Positions 27,664 through 37,207 are shown, numbered from the stretch's first letter. The stretch: DNA of 64,000 nt from JASGCL01 sp965203915 (GCA_965203915.1 OZ241918.1:124001-188000); one strand, 5' to 3'. Program-made: numbers and translations. Notes: generated by a model from the sequence alone, not told the origin.

Positions 27664-28158
27664 ATGGGATCCATGTTGCGGCGCAAAACCAAAACAACCA
27701 ATATATTTAATACCCAAGGCGGGTTGGGCCAACGTAAAATACCGCGTGGCCATGGTGAGCCAGGCTTTCAAGGGCTCATCCCCCGTTATTTTGCCAATGG
27801 GCGACCGCGCATATTGCACAATGCCGTCCCGCCCTATCGGTATTTATATAACAAACCATCGATGCAACGGGTTGGAAAATGGTTAGCCGACCAAAACAAT
27901 TTTTTTAAACGGGTGGTGTGGTGGCGCGAAGTCGTGATGTCGGGGTTTTGGTTTTTCAGCGGGGTGGTTGCGACCATCGTCATGTTGTTGGGGGTTTGGT
28001 GGTTTTTAACCCTACCCGTTTTTAAAAATAAAAAACCAGCGCAGGTTTTAACCATCGTCAGCGAAAAATTAAAAACGCGTTCAACCACGGTAATAAGGAA
28101 AACCCATCGTGCCATTCGCACCCATACGCCACGGATGATAAAGGGCATCATGAATTAG
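27664..28158 (+). CDS. Hypothetical single-pass membrane protein
   Basis: About 164 residues; not recognised. A basic N-terminal half with RRKTKTTNIF and GEPGFQGLIPRYFANGRP is followed by one strong membrane helix (about 98-120, GFWFFSGVVATIVMLLGVWW) and a basic tail (KLKTRSTTVIRKTHRAIRTH), giving a likely N-in or N-out small membrane protein. A GAGGAG sequence ends 3 nt before the ATG, short spacing for an SD; an ATG three codons later is an alternative. Codon pattern resembles neighbours. It lies between potA and queG with no visible functional link. Confidence 0.5.
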   Translation: MGSMLRRKTKTTNIFNTQGGLGQRKIPRGHGEPGFQGLIPRYFANGRPRILHNAVPPYRYLYNKPSMQRVGKWLADQNNFFKRVVWWREVVMSGFWFFSGVVATIVMLLGVWWFLTLPVFKNKKPAQVLTIVSEKLKTRSTTVIRKTHRAIRTHTPRMIKGIMN

Positions 28159-28290
28159 CAAGGGCAATAAAAAAGCGCGGGATAAAAATAAGCGGGCGAC
28201 AAAAGCAAATGAATAGCAACCTAGTTTTTATTCATTTGTGTTTTATATTTTTATCGGTAAAAAAATAGCATCCATCGCGCAAAAAATAAT

Positions 28291-29529
28291 ATGACAACCA
28301 AAAATGTAAGCCTTAGCAGTATCATCCCGATAATAAAGGAGTTGGGTTTTTACCATGCGGCGACTTCGCCCATTGATGTTCCATCACCCATTATCGAACG
28401 CTACGATGAATTTGTTGCCAAGAATTATCATGGCACCATGGGTTGGTTGGCAAAAAATCGTGAAGCACGCCGCGACCCACGCAACATTTTTTCTCAAGCA
28501 ACCTCGATATTAATTTTAACCCATCCTTATCCATTTGTTGACGAAGCAACGGGGGAGGATGCAAGCGCAGTTGTACGCCACAACCCGCCACAAAATAATA
28601 TAGGCGGCGTGGTGGCGCGTTATGCACGCGGTGTCGATTATCATGTTGTGATAAAAGAAAAATTAAAAACCCTGCAAACATGGTTGGCAAGCCACCATAT
28701 CGAATCGCGGGTTATTGCCGATTCGGCGCCATTTTTTGAAAAACCCATGGCGGCGCGGGCGGGGATTGGGTGGCAAGGCAAACACACCAATTTGTTAAAC
28801 CGCGAATTGGGCAATTGGTTTTTTTTGGCGGAGGTTTTGTTATCCGCCAATATAATTGACGACAGGGATGATCCACCATCCAGCACCATGGCTCCGCCAT
28901 CTAAAAACATGGCTTTGCCATCGAAAACCATCGGCTCTTGCGGTTCATGCCAAGCCTGTTTGGATTCTTGCCCGACCCAGGCCTTTCCCGCGCCATACCA
29001 ACTTGATGCACGCAAATGTATTTCTTACCTGACTATCGAACATCGCGGGTTGATTGATAAAAAATTTCGGCGCGCCATGGGCAACATGTTGTTTGGTTGC
29101 GATATATGTTTGGCGGTTTGTCCATTTAATAAATTTGCCGAATCGGCAAGGGATTTGAAGCAAGACAAAATATTGCAGGGCGCGGCGCAATTATCGATCC
29201 ATGATATTTTAACCATGACCACCGAAGAATTTGCAAATCGTTTTTCCCATTCGCCGATAAAGCGATTGGGGTTGGTGCGGTTGCAACGCAACGCGCTGGT
29301 TGTGTTGGCCAATTATTTTTATGAACGTTTTGACAAAAATAATGACGCGGCGATTCAAGAATTCTTACCCGTGGTTTTATCATTGTTGGCGCATGACGAC
29401 ATGGCGGTGCGAGGGTCGGCCATATGGTGTTTGCGCGCCATCAGCCCCAATATTTTTATAACGGAAAAAGAAAAATTCTTACCGCAAGAAAAAAACCAAG
29501 CGGTGATAGCCGAATGGCAAGAAGGGTAA
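28291..29529 (+). CDS. queG: Epoxyqueuosine reductase QueG
   Basis: 412 residues. The cobalamin-dependent enzyme reduces epoxyqueuosine to queuosine in tRNA. Two 4Fe-4S ferredoxin motifs are SCGSCQACLDSCPTQAF-like (GSCQACLDSCPTQ) and FGCDICLAVCPFNKF; RYARGVDYH and the catalytic Asp region VIADSAPFFEKPMAARAG also match. A Pro/Ser insertion (STMAPPSKNMALPSK) just before the first cluster is encoded by two 21-bp-spaced copies of a small palindrome (28888-28900, 28909-28921). Cobalamin need fits the cobT gene at 56.5 kb. Confidence 0.93.
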   Translation: MTTKNVSLSSIIPIIKELGFYHAATSPIDVPSPIIERYDEFVAKNYHGTMGWLAKNREARRDPRNIFSQATSILILTHPYPFVDEATGEDASAVVRHNPPQNNIGGVVARYARGVDYHVVIKEKLKTLQTWLASHHIESRVIADSAPFFEKPMAARAGIGWQGKHTNLLNRELGNWFFLAEVLLSANIIDDRDDPPSSTMAPPSKNMALPSKTIGSCGSCQACLDSCPTQAFPAPYQLDARKCISYLTIEHRGLIDKKFRRAMGNMLFGCDICLAVCPFNKFAESARDLKQDKILQGAAQLSIHDILTMTTEEFANRFSHSPIKRLGLVRLQRNALVVLANYFYERFDKNNDAAIQEFLPVVLSLLAHDDMAVRGSAIWCLRAISPNIFITEKEKFLPQEKNQAVIAEWQEG

Positions 29530-29538
29530 TTATTTTTG

Positions 29539-31722
29539 CTACCCGCGCAACACCAACAATTGGTCCACCGCTATGGCGTTATGTTCTGAAACCAGCAATG
29601 GGTTAATATCCAGCGTCAACAATTTATCTTGGTGCTGCACCGCAAAATTGTTAATGGCCATGGCGGCCGCCACCACTTTTTCTATCGCCAAGGGTTTTTG
29701 ACCACGGAACCCCGCCAACAAGGGATAAATTTTACATTGGCGCAGGGCGTTTTCAATTTCATCTTGCGTGGTGGGCAGGGGGATTAAAATCATATCGCCA
29801 CGCAATTCGGTTAAAATGCCGCCTTCGCCTATCATCAAACTTAACCCCATCACGGGGTCGCGATTCACCCCCAACAACAATTCCAATTTTTTGTCGACCA
29901 TCATTTCTTCTATCGTGATGCTTTGCGCCATGGCAAATAATTCCTCGGCATGGCGCGCAATGGTTTCATCATCTTGCAAATGTAACCGCACCGCGTTGGC
30001 TTCGGTTTTATGGGCGATGCCTTCGGCCTTTAACACCACGGGTTTGGCAAATGTTTTGATGGCCGCGGCGAATTGTTTTTTATCCACCGTTTGGCTTTTG
30101 GGAAATTGCAAACCAGCCGCCGACAACAATTGTCGTGCCTCTTGGGTGTCGACCATTTTTTCTTCGCCCGCACCACCATGCCCCATCCCCACAGGTTGGT
30201 AATAGGCTGGCTGAATATCCAACAATGGTAATAATTGCAAGCAGGTTTTAATCCCCGCCATGGGGGCAATACCCTGGGCTAATAATTTGTGGCAAATGTC
30301 TTCGCTGGGCAGGGTTTCAACCAAACTTGATAACAAAATACCGCGCCGCCCATGTTCCTGGCACGCCGCAACAAATACTTCGTATGTTTCATGCCAACCC
30401 CATGGATTCATGTCGCCACGGTTGGGAATGTCCAATATCAAAATACCATAATCGAGTTTCCCCGCGCCTGGGGTTTTGTCGAGGGCAAGGGCGAGGCTGA
30501 AATTTTTATGCAGCGATTCTTTGTTGCCCCAAATATAGGTTTGATAATCAAATGGGTTGTTGATAAAAACCAACCCGCCGTGCAATTCATCCAATGCGGG
30601 TTTGCTGGCCGCGGGAATGGGTGGGAAAATAATTTCATGACGGGGCAGGGTTTTATTAACCGCCTCGGTCAGGTCGGCCATCAAGGTAGCCTCCCCCCCC
30701 GAACAAGAAAAAGACATGATGCCAACGGGGGTTTTGCGGGGGGGAGTTTTGCGGGGGCTCGGGTTGGCGGGATCTTTTGCTTGTTGTGCAGGATTTTTTT
30801 GCTTGGCAAAAGCCATTTGCAATTTCAACATTTCCAAAAAATCGGGCACGTCAAACAATTGTGGCACGCCAATTTTTTGCAAGAATGCTTGCGCCGCGCC
30901 GCCACCACCCGCCAAGGACGCGGTGTGCGACATGGTTAGTTCCGCCCCCTTTGACGATAAACCCGTTTTCAACACCGCGATTGATTTGCCGCGTTGGTGG
31001 CAATAACGCACCGCGTCGATAAAATCGGCGACATTGCCAAAACCTTCGATATGCAAACCAATGGCGGCAACATTTTTATCGTCGGCCATGACGCGCATGA
31101 CGTCGGCAATGGTTACCATGGCTTGGTTACCCATGGTCATGATGTATGAAATGGGCAAACCGCGGCGTTGCATGGTTAGGTTAATACCGATATTACCGCT
31201 TTGGGTAATCAGCGCGGCCCCCTGCTGATTATCGGCAAGGCGCGTAAGACCCTGAAAATCGGGCCACATAACCGAACCCAGATTCATATTGATGATGCCG
31301 TAGCAATTGGGGCCGACGAATGGCATGGCGCCAAGTTTATCATGTTGGCAAGCGGCGATAAGCCGTCGCTGGCGATCGACACCTTCCTCGCCAACCTCGG
31401 CAAAGCCCGCGGCAAACACAATGGCGCCACCCGCCCCCATGTCGTTTAATTGTTTGATAACCTCAATCGTTTTTTCATGTTTGATGGCGATGTAGCAGGC
31501 ATCGGGAGCCTCGGGCAAATCAACCACCGACCGATAACATTTCACCCCCGCCAATTCATCCTTTTGGTCGTGGATGGCGTAAATTTTCCCCGCGTAGCCA
31601 GATTTTTTGCATTCCTCAATAACGCGGGTGCCCCACGACCCGCCAACAACAACAATCGATTTGGGGGCAAACAACCGTTGCAGGCGCGCGGTTGAAAACT
31701 TGGTTTTTTGCGATTTTTCCAT
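29539..31722 (-). CDS. ADP-forming acetate/acyl-CoA synthetase-like protein (fused alpha-beta)
   Basis: 727 residues with the order CoA-binding domain (Rossmann-like, about 12-110), two succinyl-CoA-ligase flavodoxin-like domains (to about 480) and a C-terminal ATP-grasp domain (from about 510). Visible blocks are MGAGGAIVFAAGFAEVGE, VGPNCYGIINM, LITQSGNIGINL, and in ATP-grasp PVVLKAEGIAHKTEANAVRL. The phosphorylated His expected between domains is in the SHTASLAGGGGA region. The reaction is acyl-CoA + ADP + Pi to acid + ATP + CoA; the acyl group is unknown. Stops converge with queG (9 bp apart). Confidence 0.82.
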   Translation of the reverse strand: MEKSQKTKFSTARLQRLFAPKSIVVVGGSWGTRVIEECKKSGYAGKIYAIHDQKDELAGVKCYRSVVDLPEAPDACYIAIKHEKTIEVIKQLNDMGAGGAIVFAAGFAEVGEEGVDRQRRLIAACQHDKLGAMPFVGPNCYGIINMNLGSVMWPDFQGLTRLADNQQGAALITQSGNIGINLTMQRRGLPISYIMTMGNQAMVTIADVMRVMADDKNVAAIGLHIEGFGNVADFIDAVRYCHQRGKSIAVLKTGLSSKGAELTMSHTASLAGGGGAAQAFLQKIGVPQLFDVPDFLEMLKLQMAFAKQKNPAQQAKDPANPSPRKTPPRKTPVGIMSFSCSGGEATLMADLTEAVNKTLPRHEIIFPPIPAASKPALDELHGGLVFINNPFDYQTYIWGNKESLHKNFSLALALDKTPGAGKLDYGILILDIPNRGDMNPWGWHETYEVFVAACQEHGRRGILLSSLVETLPSEDICHKLLAQGIAPMAGIKTCLQLLPLLDIQPAYYQPVGMGHGGAGEEKMVDTQEARQLLSAAGLQFPKSQTVDKKQFAAAIKTFAKPVVLKAEGIAHKTEANAVRLHLQDDETIARHAEELFAMAQSITIEEMMVDKKLELLLGVNRDPVMGLSLMIGEGGILTELRGDMILIPLPTTQDEIENALRQCKIYPLLAGFRGQKPLAIEKVVAAAMAINNFAVQHQDKLLTLDINPLLVSEHNAIAVDQLLVLRG

Positions 31723-31880
31723 GGCGTGTTTGTTGTCAATTATTTATTTAAGCCCGCCATAAAACAGCGGCGGCATTTTTTCAACTTATTTTATTCATTC
31801 TTAGGATTGATTTTTGTTTTTATAAAACAAAAAGATGTGTTAAGGTTTCAGCAAATAACCATGAAAATTCAAGGGCAAAA

Positions 31881-32663
31881 ATGAATAAAACTTATAATAT
31901 TTCTTTTCAAGTTGATATGGGCAGTGATTATATATCGCAACTACGTCATTTAATAAAAAAACTGTCGCCACAAAAAACCAATTACCCCCTTATCCGTGTT
32001 GGTGGGGCGGGCGATGGTGGTTATTTGTTGCCCGACGATCTTGGTGGTATCACGGCTTGTTTTTCACCTGGCGTGGGGGAAACTTCTTCTTTTGAACATG
32101 ACATGGTTGGGCGTGGGGTGCCGTGTTTTTTGGCTGATGCTTCGGTGGAAAAGGAGCCCGCGCCCCACCCATTGATTCATTTTGAGAAAAAATTTTTGGG
32201 TTTGGATAATGATAACAAATATACAACGTTAGAAAATTGGGTGGCGCGCCATGCAAAAACGACCGACAACCAATTGTTGTTGCAAATGGATATAGAAGGG
32301 GGCGAATATGACGTGTTGTTGCAAACCCCGTCCGACATTTTAAAACGTTTTCGTATTATGGTCATGGAATTTCATGGGTTGAGTTTTTTATTTACATTTT
32401 TGGGCGTGAAGCTTTTTATAGGGTTAATGGAAAAATTATTAAAAGATTTTATCGTGGTTCATGCCCACCCCAATAATTGCCAGCCGCCGCTTACGATAGA
32501 AGACTTAAGCGTGGTGCCCGTGATGGAATTTACATTTTTGCGGCGCGACCGCGTGGCGGGGCAAACCCTGTCCCCCGTTTTGGCATTTCCCCACCCGCTT
32601 GATAAAGATAATGTGCCCGATAAACCTTCGGTGATACTGCCCCCCTGTTGGTATGGCGGTTAA
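31881..32663 (+). CDS. FkbM-family methyltransferase-like protein
   Basis: 260 residues. SAM-site features include GGAGDGGYLLPDDLGG (38-53), SPGVGETSSFE and an acidic loop LLQMDIEGGEYDVL, the FkbM hallmark DIEG-E. FkbM-type enzymes O-methylate sugars or small molecules, often in surface polysaccharide synthesis. It has a good SD (AAGGGC). It is an orphan just before the restriction-modification island and may belong to that variable region. Confidence 0.75.
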   Translation: MNKTYNISFQVDMGSDYISQLRHLIKKLSPQKTNYPLIRVGGAGDGGYLLPDDLGGITACFSPGVGETSSFEHDMVGRGVPCFLADASVEKEPAPHPLIHFEKKFLGLDNDNKYTTLENWVARHAKTTDNQLLLQMDIEGGEYDVLLQTPSDILKRFRIMVMEFHGLSFLFTFLGVKLFIGLMEKLLKDFIVVHAHPNNCQPPLTIEDLSVVPVMEFTFLRRDRVAGQTLSPVLAFPHPLDKDNVPDKPSVILPPCWYGG

Positions 32664-32969
32664 GGGCGTTACGCCAAGCGGAAATAATATTGGGGGCAGG
32701 TTACCCTAAGTTTTTTTGGCTAGTTACCTATTTCTTTTTCTACGCATTATTTATGCTCGCCATAAAAGTACCGCCAGCGCGCCTTCATTTTTTTGTGACA
32801 AATTGTTCATAGGCCACCATGAGCCAGCGCCGCCATTTTTTCAACTTGTTTTTGGGTTATTAGTTCTCTATTTGATTCTCTGATTTTTGAATTATCAACA
32901 TTAAATTTATACTATAATTCTTGACAGAGTCATGAAAAAGGATTCTTATAAAGATTCAAAATAAATTTT
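32664..32969. other. 306-bp intergenic region at the left edge of the R-M island
   Basis: No gene. A segment at 32711-32770 (TTTTTGGCTA...) is loosely repeated at 34784-34833 on the other side of the first R-M module. Another stretch (about 32815-32855, GCCGCCATTTTTTCAACTT) resembles 31768-31790. AT content rises sharply from about 32870. Confidence 0.5.
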
Positions 32970-34013
32970 ATGTTAGAAACGATTGATATAAAAACCGATA
33001 AAAAAATACATGGGCGATTTTACACCCGTGCCAATCCCTTTTATTCTGCGTTATTTCAAGAATGGTTAAATCGAATTCCTAACTATCAGCAAAGAACCAT
33101 TCTTGAGCCTTTTGCAGGTGAAAATCATATCATTGCTTTGTTGCGCTCTGCCAATATCAACAATCCTTTTATTGCCTTTGATATCAAAGATCCAATAAAA
33201 AACGAAACGCCCGACATCACGATACATCAACAAGATACTATAAAAAATTTTCCAAAAAACTTCTCACTTGCTATTACCAATCCGCCCTATTTAGCAAAGA
33301 ATTCGGCTACGCGAGGCAAATTGCCCTATCCTCAAACTCATTATGATGATATATACAAATTATCGCTTGATGTTATGTTAAACAATGTTGATTATGTCGC
33401 TGCGATTGTCCCCGAATCTTTTATCACTGCCAATATTTTTCATCACCGATTGTATGGCGTCATTTCATTAAATTATGAAATGTTTTCAGACACGGATTGC
33501 CCTGTTTGCCTTGCGCTTTTTGTGCCATTGAAAGATAAAACGGAAAATCCAAAAGATTTTATCATCTATTGGGGCAACGAAAAAATTGGCTTTTATCAAT
33601 ATTTGGCAAAGAAAAAGATCGTTGCGAATCATAAAAACCATTGGCGGTTTAATGACCCCCGTGGCGAGGTTGGACTGTTCGCTATTGATAACACCAGCGC
33701 CGCTACTATCAAATTTTTATATGGCGATGAAATAGATAGCAATGATATTAAACATACCAACCGTGGTATCACGCGCATTGGCGGATTGCCCAGGGGGCAA
33801 AAGCTTGATGACATTATTAATCAGGCTAATCATGCGCTTACCATTTATCGCCAAGAAACGCGCGATGTTTTTATGACTGCTTTTCGTGGATTGCGCAAAG
33901 ATGGTTGCTACCGACGACGCCTTGCTTTTGCAGATGCCTATCAATTGTTAAACCATGCGTTGGATAACTTAGAACCAGGGGACAAGAAACATGCTGGATT
34001 ATCTTTCTTATGA
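32970..34013 (+). CDS. Type II DNA (adenine-N6-type) methyltransferase
   Basis: 347 residues. SAM-binding motif I is ILEPFAGENHII (44-55) and catalytic motif IV is NPPY (104-107), typical of amino-methyltransferases. The order motif I then NPPY suggests the gamma/Eco57I-like class. The C-terminal half should hold target recognition; specificity is unknown. The gene is AT-rich compared with the chromosome on either side and overlaps the next gene by 23 bp, the tight coupling expected for an R-M pair. Confidence 0.8.
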   Translation: MLETIDIKTDKKIHGRFYTRANPFYSALFQEWLNRIPNYQQRTILEPFAGENHIIALLRSANINNPFIAFDIKDPIKNETPDITIHQQDTIKNFPKNFSLAITNPPYLAKNSATRGKLPYPQTHYDDIYKLSLDVMLNNVDYVAAIVPESFITANIFHHRLYGVISLNYEMFSDTDCPVCLALFVPLKDKTENPKDFIIYWGNEKIGFYQYLAKKKIVANHKNHWRFNDPRGEVGLFAIDNTSAATIKFLYGDEIDSNDIKHTNRGITRIGGLPRGQKLDDIINQANHALTIYRQETRDVFMTAFRGLRKDGCYRRRLAFADAYQLLNHALDNLEPGDKKHAGLSFL

Positions 34014-34665
34014 AAAGCAAGCTTGGCAAGAAAATGTTAATTTGTTGAGGCAACAAATTACGTCTGACAATCTTCCTGTTGATGTTATTAAAAAAATAAA
34101 TAACTTTGCTGAAAGGCATGGCTTATCCGCTGATGAAGTGAAAAGAAAATTACAAATAGAAGATCTGGCTTGTTATTTTTTTGCAAAATCACCCGCTAAA
34201 CAATCAATTCATCAAAAATTGGCAAGCGATTATATTCAAAAAATTGTTGGGGTGAAAAATTTTGAACAATTGCCAAGCGCGGGGAAAAATGCACTTTATA
34301 TTCATGGCGGTAATTTATTATTTGGCAAACAATTAAACACGCGCAAAAAAGGTAAATCGATTGATTTTGAATGGGAGTTTTTAGGAAAAAAAGGCAAACA
34401 AAAATGTTACGCCAGTCACAAATACACAAAAGAAGGTGGTGGGGCACAAGACAACCAATTCAAAGATTTACAAGATTATGCAAATTCGGTGAAGGATTAT
34501 CGTAATGGTGCTTTTTTCTTCATCATCGCGGATGGTGAGTATTATCAACAACCCTATCAAAAATATGCGACACGCACTGAATTCATGAATGAGGAATATC
34601 ACAGCAAAAGAATGAAGGCTTTAGCCATTGACGACCTAGAAAAATTTATGAAAGATAATTTCTAA
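33991..34665 (+). CDS. Putative type II restriction endonuclease (partner of the adenine methyltransferase)
   Basis: 224 residues; not matched to a named family. Assigned as nuclease mainly because it overlaps the methyltransferase gene. A PD-(D/E)xK-like core could be D-F-E in KSIDFEWEFLG (about 121-131) followed by the Lys-bearing YASHKYTKEGGGAQDNQ; the GGGAQDNQFKDLQDY stretch looks like a conserved active-site or DNA-contact segment. Mostly alpha-helical N-terminus. Ends before a strong terminator-like hairpin. Confidence 0.55.
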   Translation: MLDYLSYEKQAWQENVNLLRQQITSDNLPVDVIKKINNFAERHGLSADEVKRKLQIEDLACYFFAKSPAKQSIHQKLASDYIQKIVGVKNFEQLPSAGKNALYIHGGNLLFGKQLNTRKKGKSIDFEWEFLGKKGKQKCYASHKYTKEGGGAQDNQFKDLQDYANSVKDYRNGAFFFIIADGEYYQQPYQKYATRTEFMNEEYHSKRMKALAIDDLEKFMKDNF

Positions 34666-34692
34666 TTATTATCTTATCAACAAAAAAATAAA

Positions 34693-34729
34693 CCAGCAGC
34701 CAAAAAGCTGAAAAGTCTGGTTGTAGACG
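34693..34729. repeat. Direct repeat, left copy, flanking the cytosine R-M module
   Basis: 37 nt with five differences from 37165-37201 (shared core CTGGTTGTAG, preceded by AAAAAG-TGAAAAG). The two copies bracket the cytosine methyltransferase and HNH nuclease genes. Confidence 0.6.
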
Positions 34730-34758
34730 CCCCCCGCGGCTTATGCCAGGGGGGCTTT
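34729..34758 (+). terminator. Hairpin terminator after the first R-M module
   Basis: GCCCCCC (34729-34735) pairs with GGGGGGC (34749-34755), with an extra GGC/GCC inner pairing, then TTT. Very stable stem but a short T tract. Confidence 0.55.
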
Positions 34759-35012
34759 GGGGGCGGATGAGACAAGATAGCGTTTTTGGCTAACTCCATG
34801 CTTTATTTTTATCTATTATTTATACCCAGCGTAAAAAAGCGCGTCAATTTTTTTAGATTTTTAATAAAAATAAGCGGGACAAGCGACGCTTAATTAAACA
34901 AAAAATGGAATAAAAATTGCAACAAACTAAGTTATTATTAAAAAAAATTTTAATTCATTTGTTGCAAACCTTGCAAAAATGATTCAATGTATATCAATAT
35001 ACAAATAACAAA

Positions 35013-36146
35013 ATGTTAAAATTAGCTACAGCCTTTAGCGGAATTGGAGCGGTAGAGCACGCTCTCTATCGCATGGCCATTCCTTATGAAATTGTTTTTG
35101 CGAGCGATTGTGATAAATTTGTTAAACAAAGCTATTTTGCTAACTATGATATAAACGACCATAATTGGTATGACATGGTTGAAAATATTGATGGCAATAA
35201 ATACAAAAATCATATCGATTTATTAGTTGGTGGCACTCCGTGCCAATCATTTTCTATGGTAGGGAAAAGAAAAGGATTTGCCGATAAAAGAGGTAATCTT
35301 TTTTATGAATTTATAAGATTAATTGAAGAAATCCAGCCAAAAATGTTTATTTTTGAAAATGTTAAGGGGCTTATCAGTCATGATAAAGGCGATACTTGGA
35401 AAACTATTCAAAAAGCCTTTGATGGCTTGGGCTATAGTTTTTCATATTCTGTTATGAATGCAAAAAATTTTGGCATCCCTCAAAATAGGGAACGATTATT
35501 TGTTGTTGGCTCGAGAGATAAAAACAATTTTATTTTTCCAAATCCAGTGCCATTGTACTTCACCATGAAAGATTTTCTTGATGATGAAGTAGAATCAAAA
35601 TATTTTTTACCTGAAAAAGGAATAAAATTCGTAACGAATGATAAAAATTTGAAAAAAAAATATACCCAAATCGATGGCGCGATTGCATTATGTCAAAAAG
35701 CTAACCAACAATTTAACTGGCATGGTGATTTTGTAATATCTATTAAAGGACATGTTGATAATAAATATTTTTTATCTAAAAAAGTAAAAAAATATGTTTT
35801 AAGCCCTGGAACAAAAAATTTTTATAGTAAGCCCGAGATAGATTTAAAAATTGCACGTCCTATTTTATCTACTATGAGCAAAATGCATAGAGCGGGGGTT
35901 GATAATTATATTTCTCGTGGCAAACATATAAGACGCCTAACCCCAAGAGAATGCCTAAGATTAATGGGATTTGATGACACATTTAATATAATTGTTAGTG
36001 ACACCCAAATGTATCGTCAAGCTGGCAACAGTATTGTCGTTAATGTTTTAATGCATATTTTAAACAATATGGAAGTTATTAATCAAAAATATAATAATAA
36101 CAATCCTGCAGAAATAAATAAAAATATAGAATATTCTTATGTCTAA
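35013..36146 (+). CDS. DNA (cytosine-5-)-methyltransferase
   Basis: 377 residues with all C5-methyltransferase motifs: I FSGIGAVEHAL (8-18), IV GGTPCQSFS with catalytic Cys77, VI FENVKGL, VIII NAKNFGIPQNRERLF, IX RRLTPRECLRLMGFDD and X QAGNSIVVNVL. The target recognition region lies between VIII and IX (about 190-300). Strongly AT-rich codon use, unlike nearby metabolic genes, points to horizontal acquisition. Overlaps the HNH nuclease gene by 8 bp. Confidence 0.95.
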   Translation: MLKLATAFSGIGAVEHALYRMAIPYEIVFASDCDKFVKQSYFANYDINDHNWYDMVENIDGNKYKNHIDLLVGGTPCQSFSMVGKRKGFADKRGNLFYEFIRLIEEIQPKMFIFENVKGLISHDKGDTWKTIQKAFDGLGYSFSYSVMNAKNFGIPQNRERLFVVGSRDKNNFIFPNPVPLYFTMKDFLDDEVESKYFLPEKGIKFVTNDKNLKKKYTQIDGAIALCQKANQQFNWHGDFVISIKGHVDNKYFLSKKVKKYVLSPGTKNFYSKPEIDLKIARPILSTMSKMHRAGVDNYISRGKHIRRLTPRECLRLMGFDDTFNIIVSDTQMYRQAGNSIVVNVLMHILNNMEVINQKYNNNNPAEINKNIEYSYV

Positions 36147-37158
36147 TGTATTTATCATTGATGGACAAGAGTATGAATTCCAAGATGCTCTTGAAAACAT
36201 AACTATCCCTGATTCTTTTGTTAAAAAAAATAAATTAAAAAAGCACAGGGGTGCTGGTGAAGCTCGTTTATATGTTGGTTCATATAACAAAATTAAAAAC
36301 AAGGGTTTTTTTTCTGATAATTTAGAATCTTTTGAAGCTAAGGCCTGTTTCTTAAAAAAGGATTTTATGATTTATTTAAAAGAAGCAGAATTTGAATATA
36401 AAAATCAAGAACAAGAATACAAGAATAATATTGCAAATTCTTTACAAGGTTACAATGATGCTCTATCAATAAAAAATGAGGTTGAATATTTTAATATTGA
36501 ACCTGCTCTTGACACAAGAGATCATCAACGTCTTTACATAAGACAAAAAGAATATAGAGTTAATGATACTATTTGGACATTTTTTAGAAGTGTTATGCTT
36601 CCAATAATATCCTTCGTTTCAATTATAAAGTTAAAAAAATCTAAAACTGGCGAGATTATATTCTTATTCCGCCCATATTTAGATTATGCTTACAACAACT
36701 ATTACAATCCTAAAAAAATAGAACAAGTAAAAACAGCGATTGAAAAGAAAACAAATGAATCCGCAGCTACCAAAAAAACTTTAATAGATGCCCGTATTGG
36801 TCAAGGAAAGTTTAGAGATAAATTATTAGAAGAATCGGCGGAATGTATTATTACTAGGGTTAATGATGAAAGATTGCTTATTGCTGGGCATATTAAACCA
36901 TGGGCAGTCGCTAATGATGCTGAAAAAATAGATTCTAATAATGGGCTAATGCTAACGCCAACCTATGATAAAATGTTTGACCAAGGATTTATTACTTTTA
37001 CGGAAAATGGTATTTTAATGATTTCTCCTCATATTTCGCCTTTAAATATTAAAAAACTTAATATAAAAAATGGGGATAATTATGCAACTAGAATAAAGTT
37101 AACTGATAAAAGAAAAAGTTTTTTAGCGTATCATCGAGAAAATATATTTAAAAAATAA
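36139..37158 (+). CDS. HNH-family restriction endonuclease
   Basis: 339 residues. The nuclease domain is at the C-terminus: LIAGHIKPWAVAND (His251), SNNGLMLTPTYDKMFDQGFI (Asn268, Asp277), matching the HNH_2 type found in type II restriction enzymes. The N-terminal 200 residues are charged and helical and probably recognise DNA. Position overlapping a C5-methyltransferase gene supports a restriction role. It shares the AT-rich composition of its partner. Confidence 0.8.
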   Translation: MSNVFIIDGQEYEFQDALENITIPDSFVKKNKLKKHRGAGEARLYVGSYNKIKNKGFFSDNLESFEAKACFLKKDFMIYLKEAEFEYKNQEQEYKNNIANSLQGYNDALSIKNEVEYFNIEPALDTRDHQRLYIRQKEYRVNDTIWTFFRSVMLPIISFVSIIKLKKSKTGEIIFLFRPYLDYAYNNYYNPKKIEQVKTAIEKKTNESAATKKTLIDARIGQGKFRDKLLEESAECIITRVNDERLLIAGHIKPWAVANDAEKIDSNNGLMLTPTYDKMFDQGFITFTENGILMISPHISPLNIKKLNIKNGDNYATRIKLTDKRKSFLAYHRENIFKK

Positions 37159-37164
37159 AATAAC

Positions 37165-37201
37165 CCAACAACCAAAAAGATGAAAAGCCTGGTTGTAGGC
37201 G
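37165..37201. repeat. Direct repeat, right copy, flanking the cytosine R-M module
   Basis: See the left copy at 34693-34729. This copy begins 7 bp after the HNH stop codon and runs up to a solitary GCCCTCAAG...AGGGC palindrome at 37208-37233, a member of the dispersed 26/27-bp family in reverse orientation. Confidence 0.6.
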
Positions 37202-37207
37202 AAGCCT

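Larger units (their letters stand above)
34666..35012. other. 347-bp spacer between the two R-M modules
   Basis: Contains a direct-repeat copy (34693-34729), a terminator hairpin (34729-34758), a loose repeat of sequence from 32711, and very AT-rich DNA before the cytosine methyltransferase gene. No gene. Confidence 0.6.

Noticed and set aside
27547..27819. 90-codon open frame on the minus strand
   Set aside because: Overlaps the plus-strand hypothetical gene, which has a ribosome site and a clear membrane helix; the minus frame has neither.
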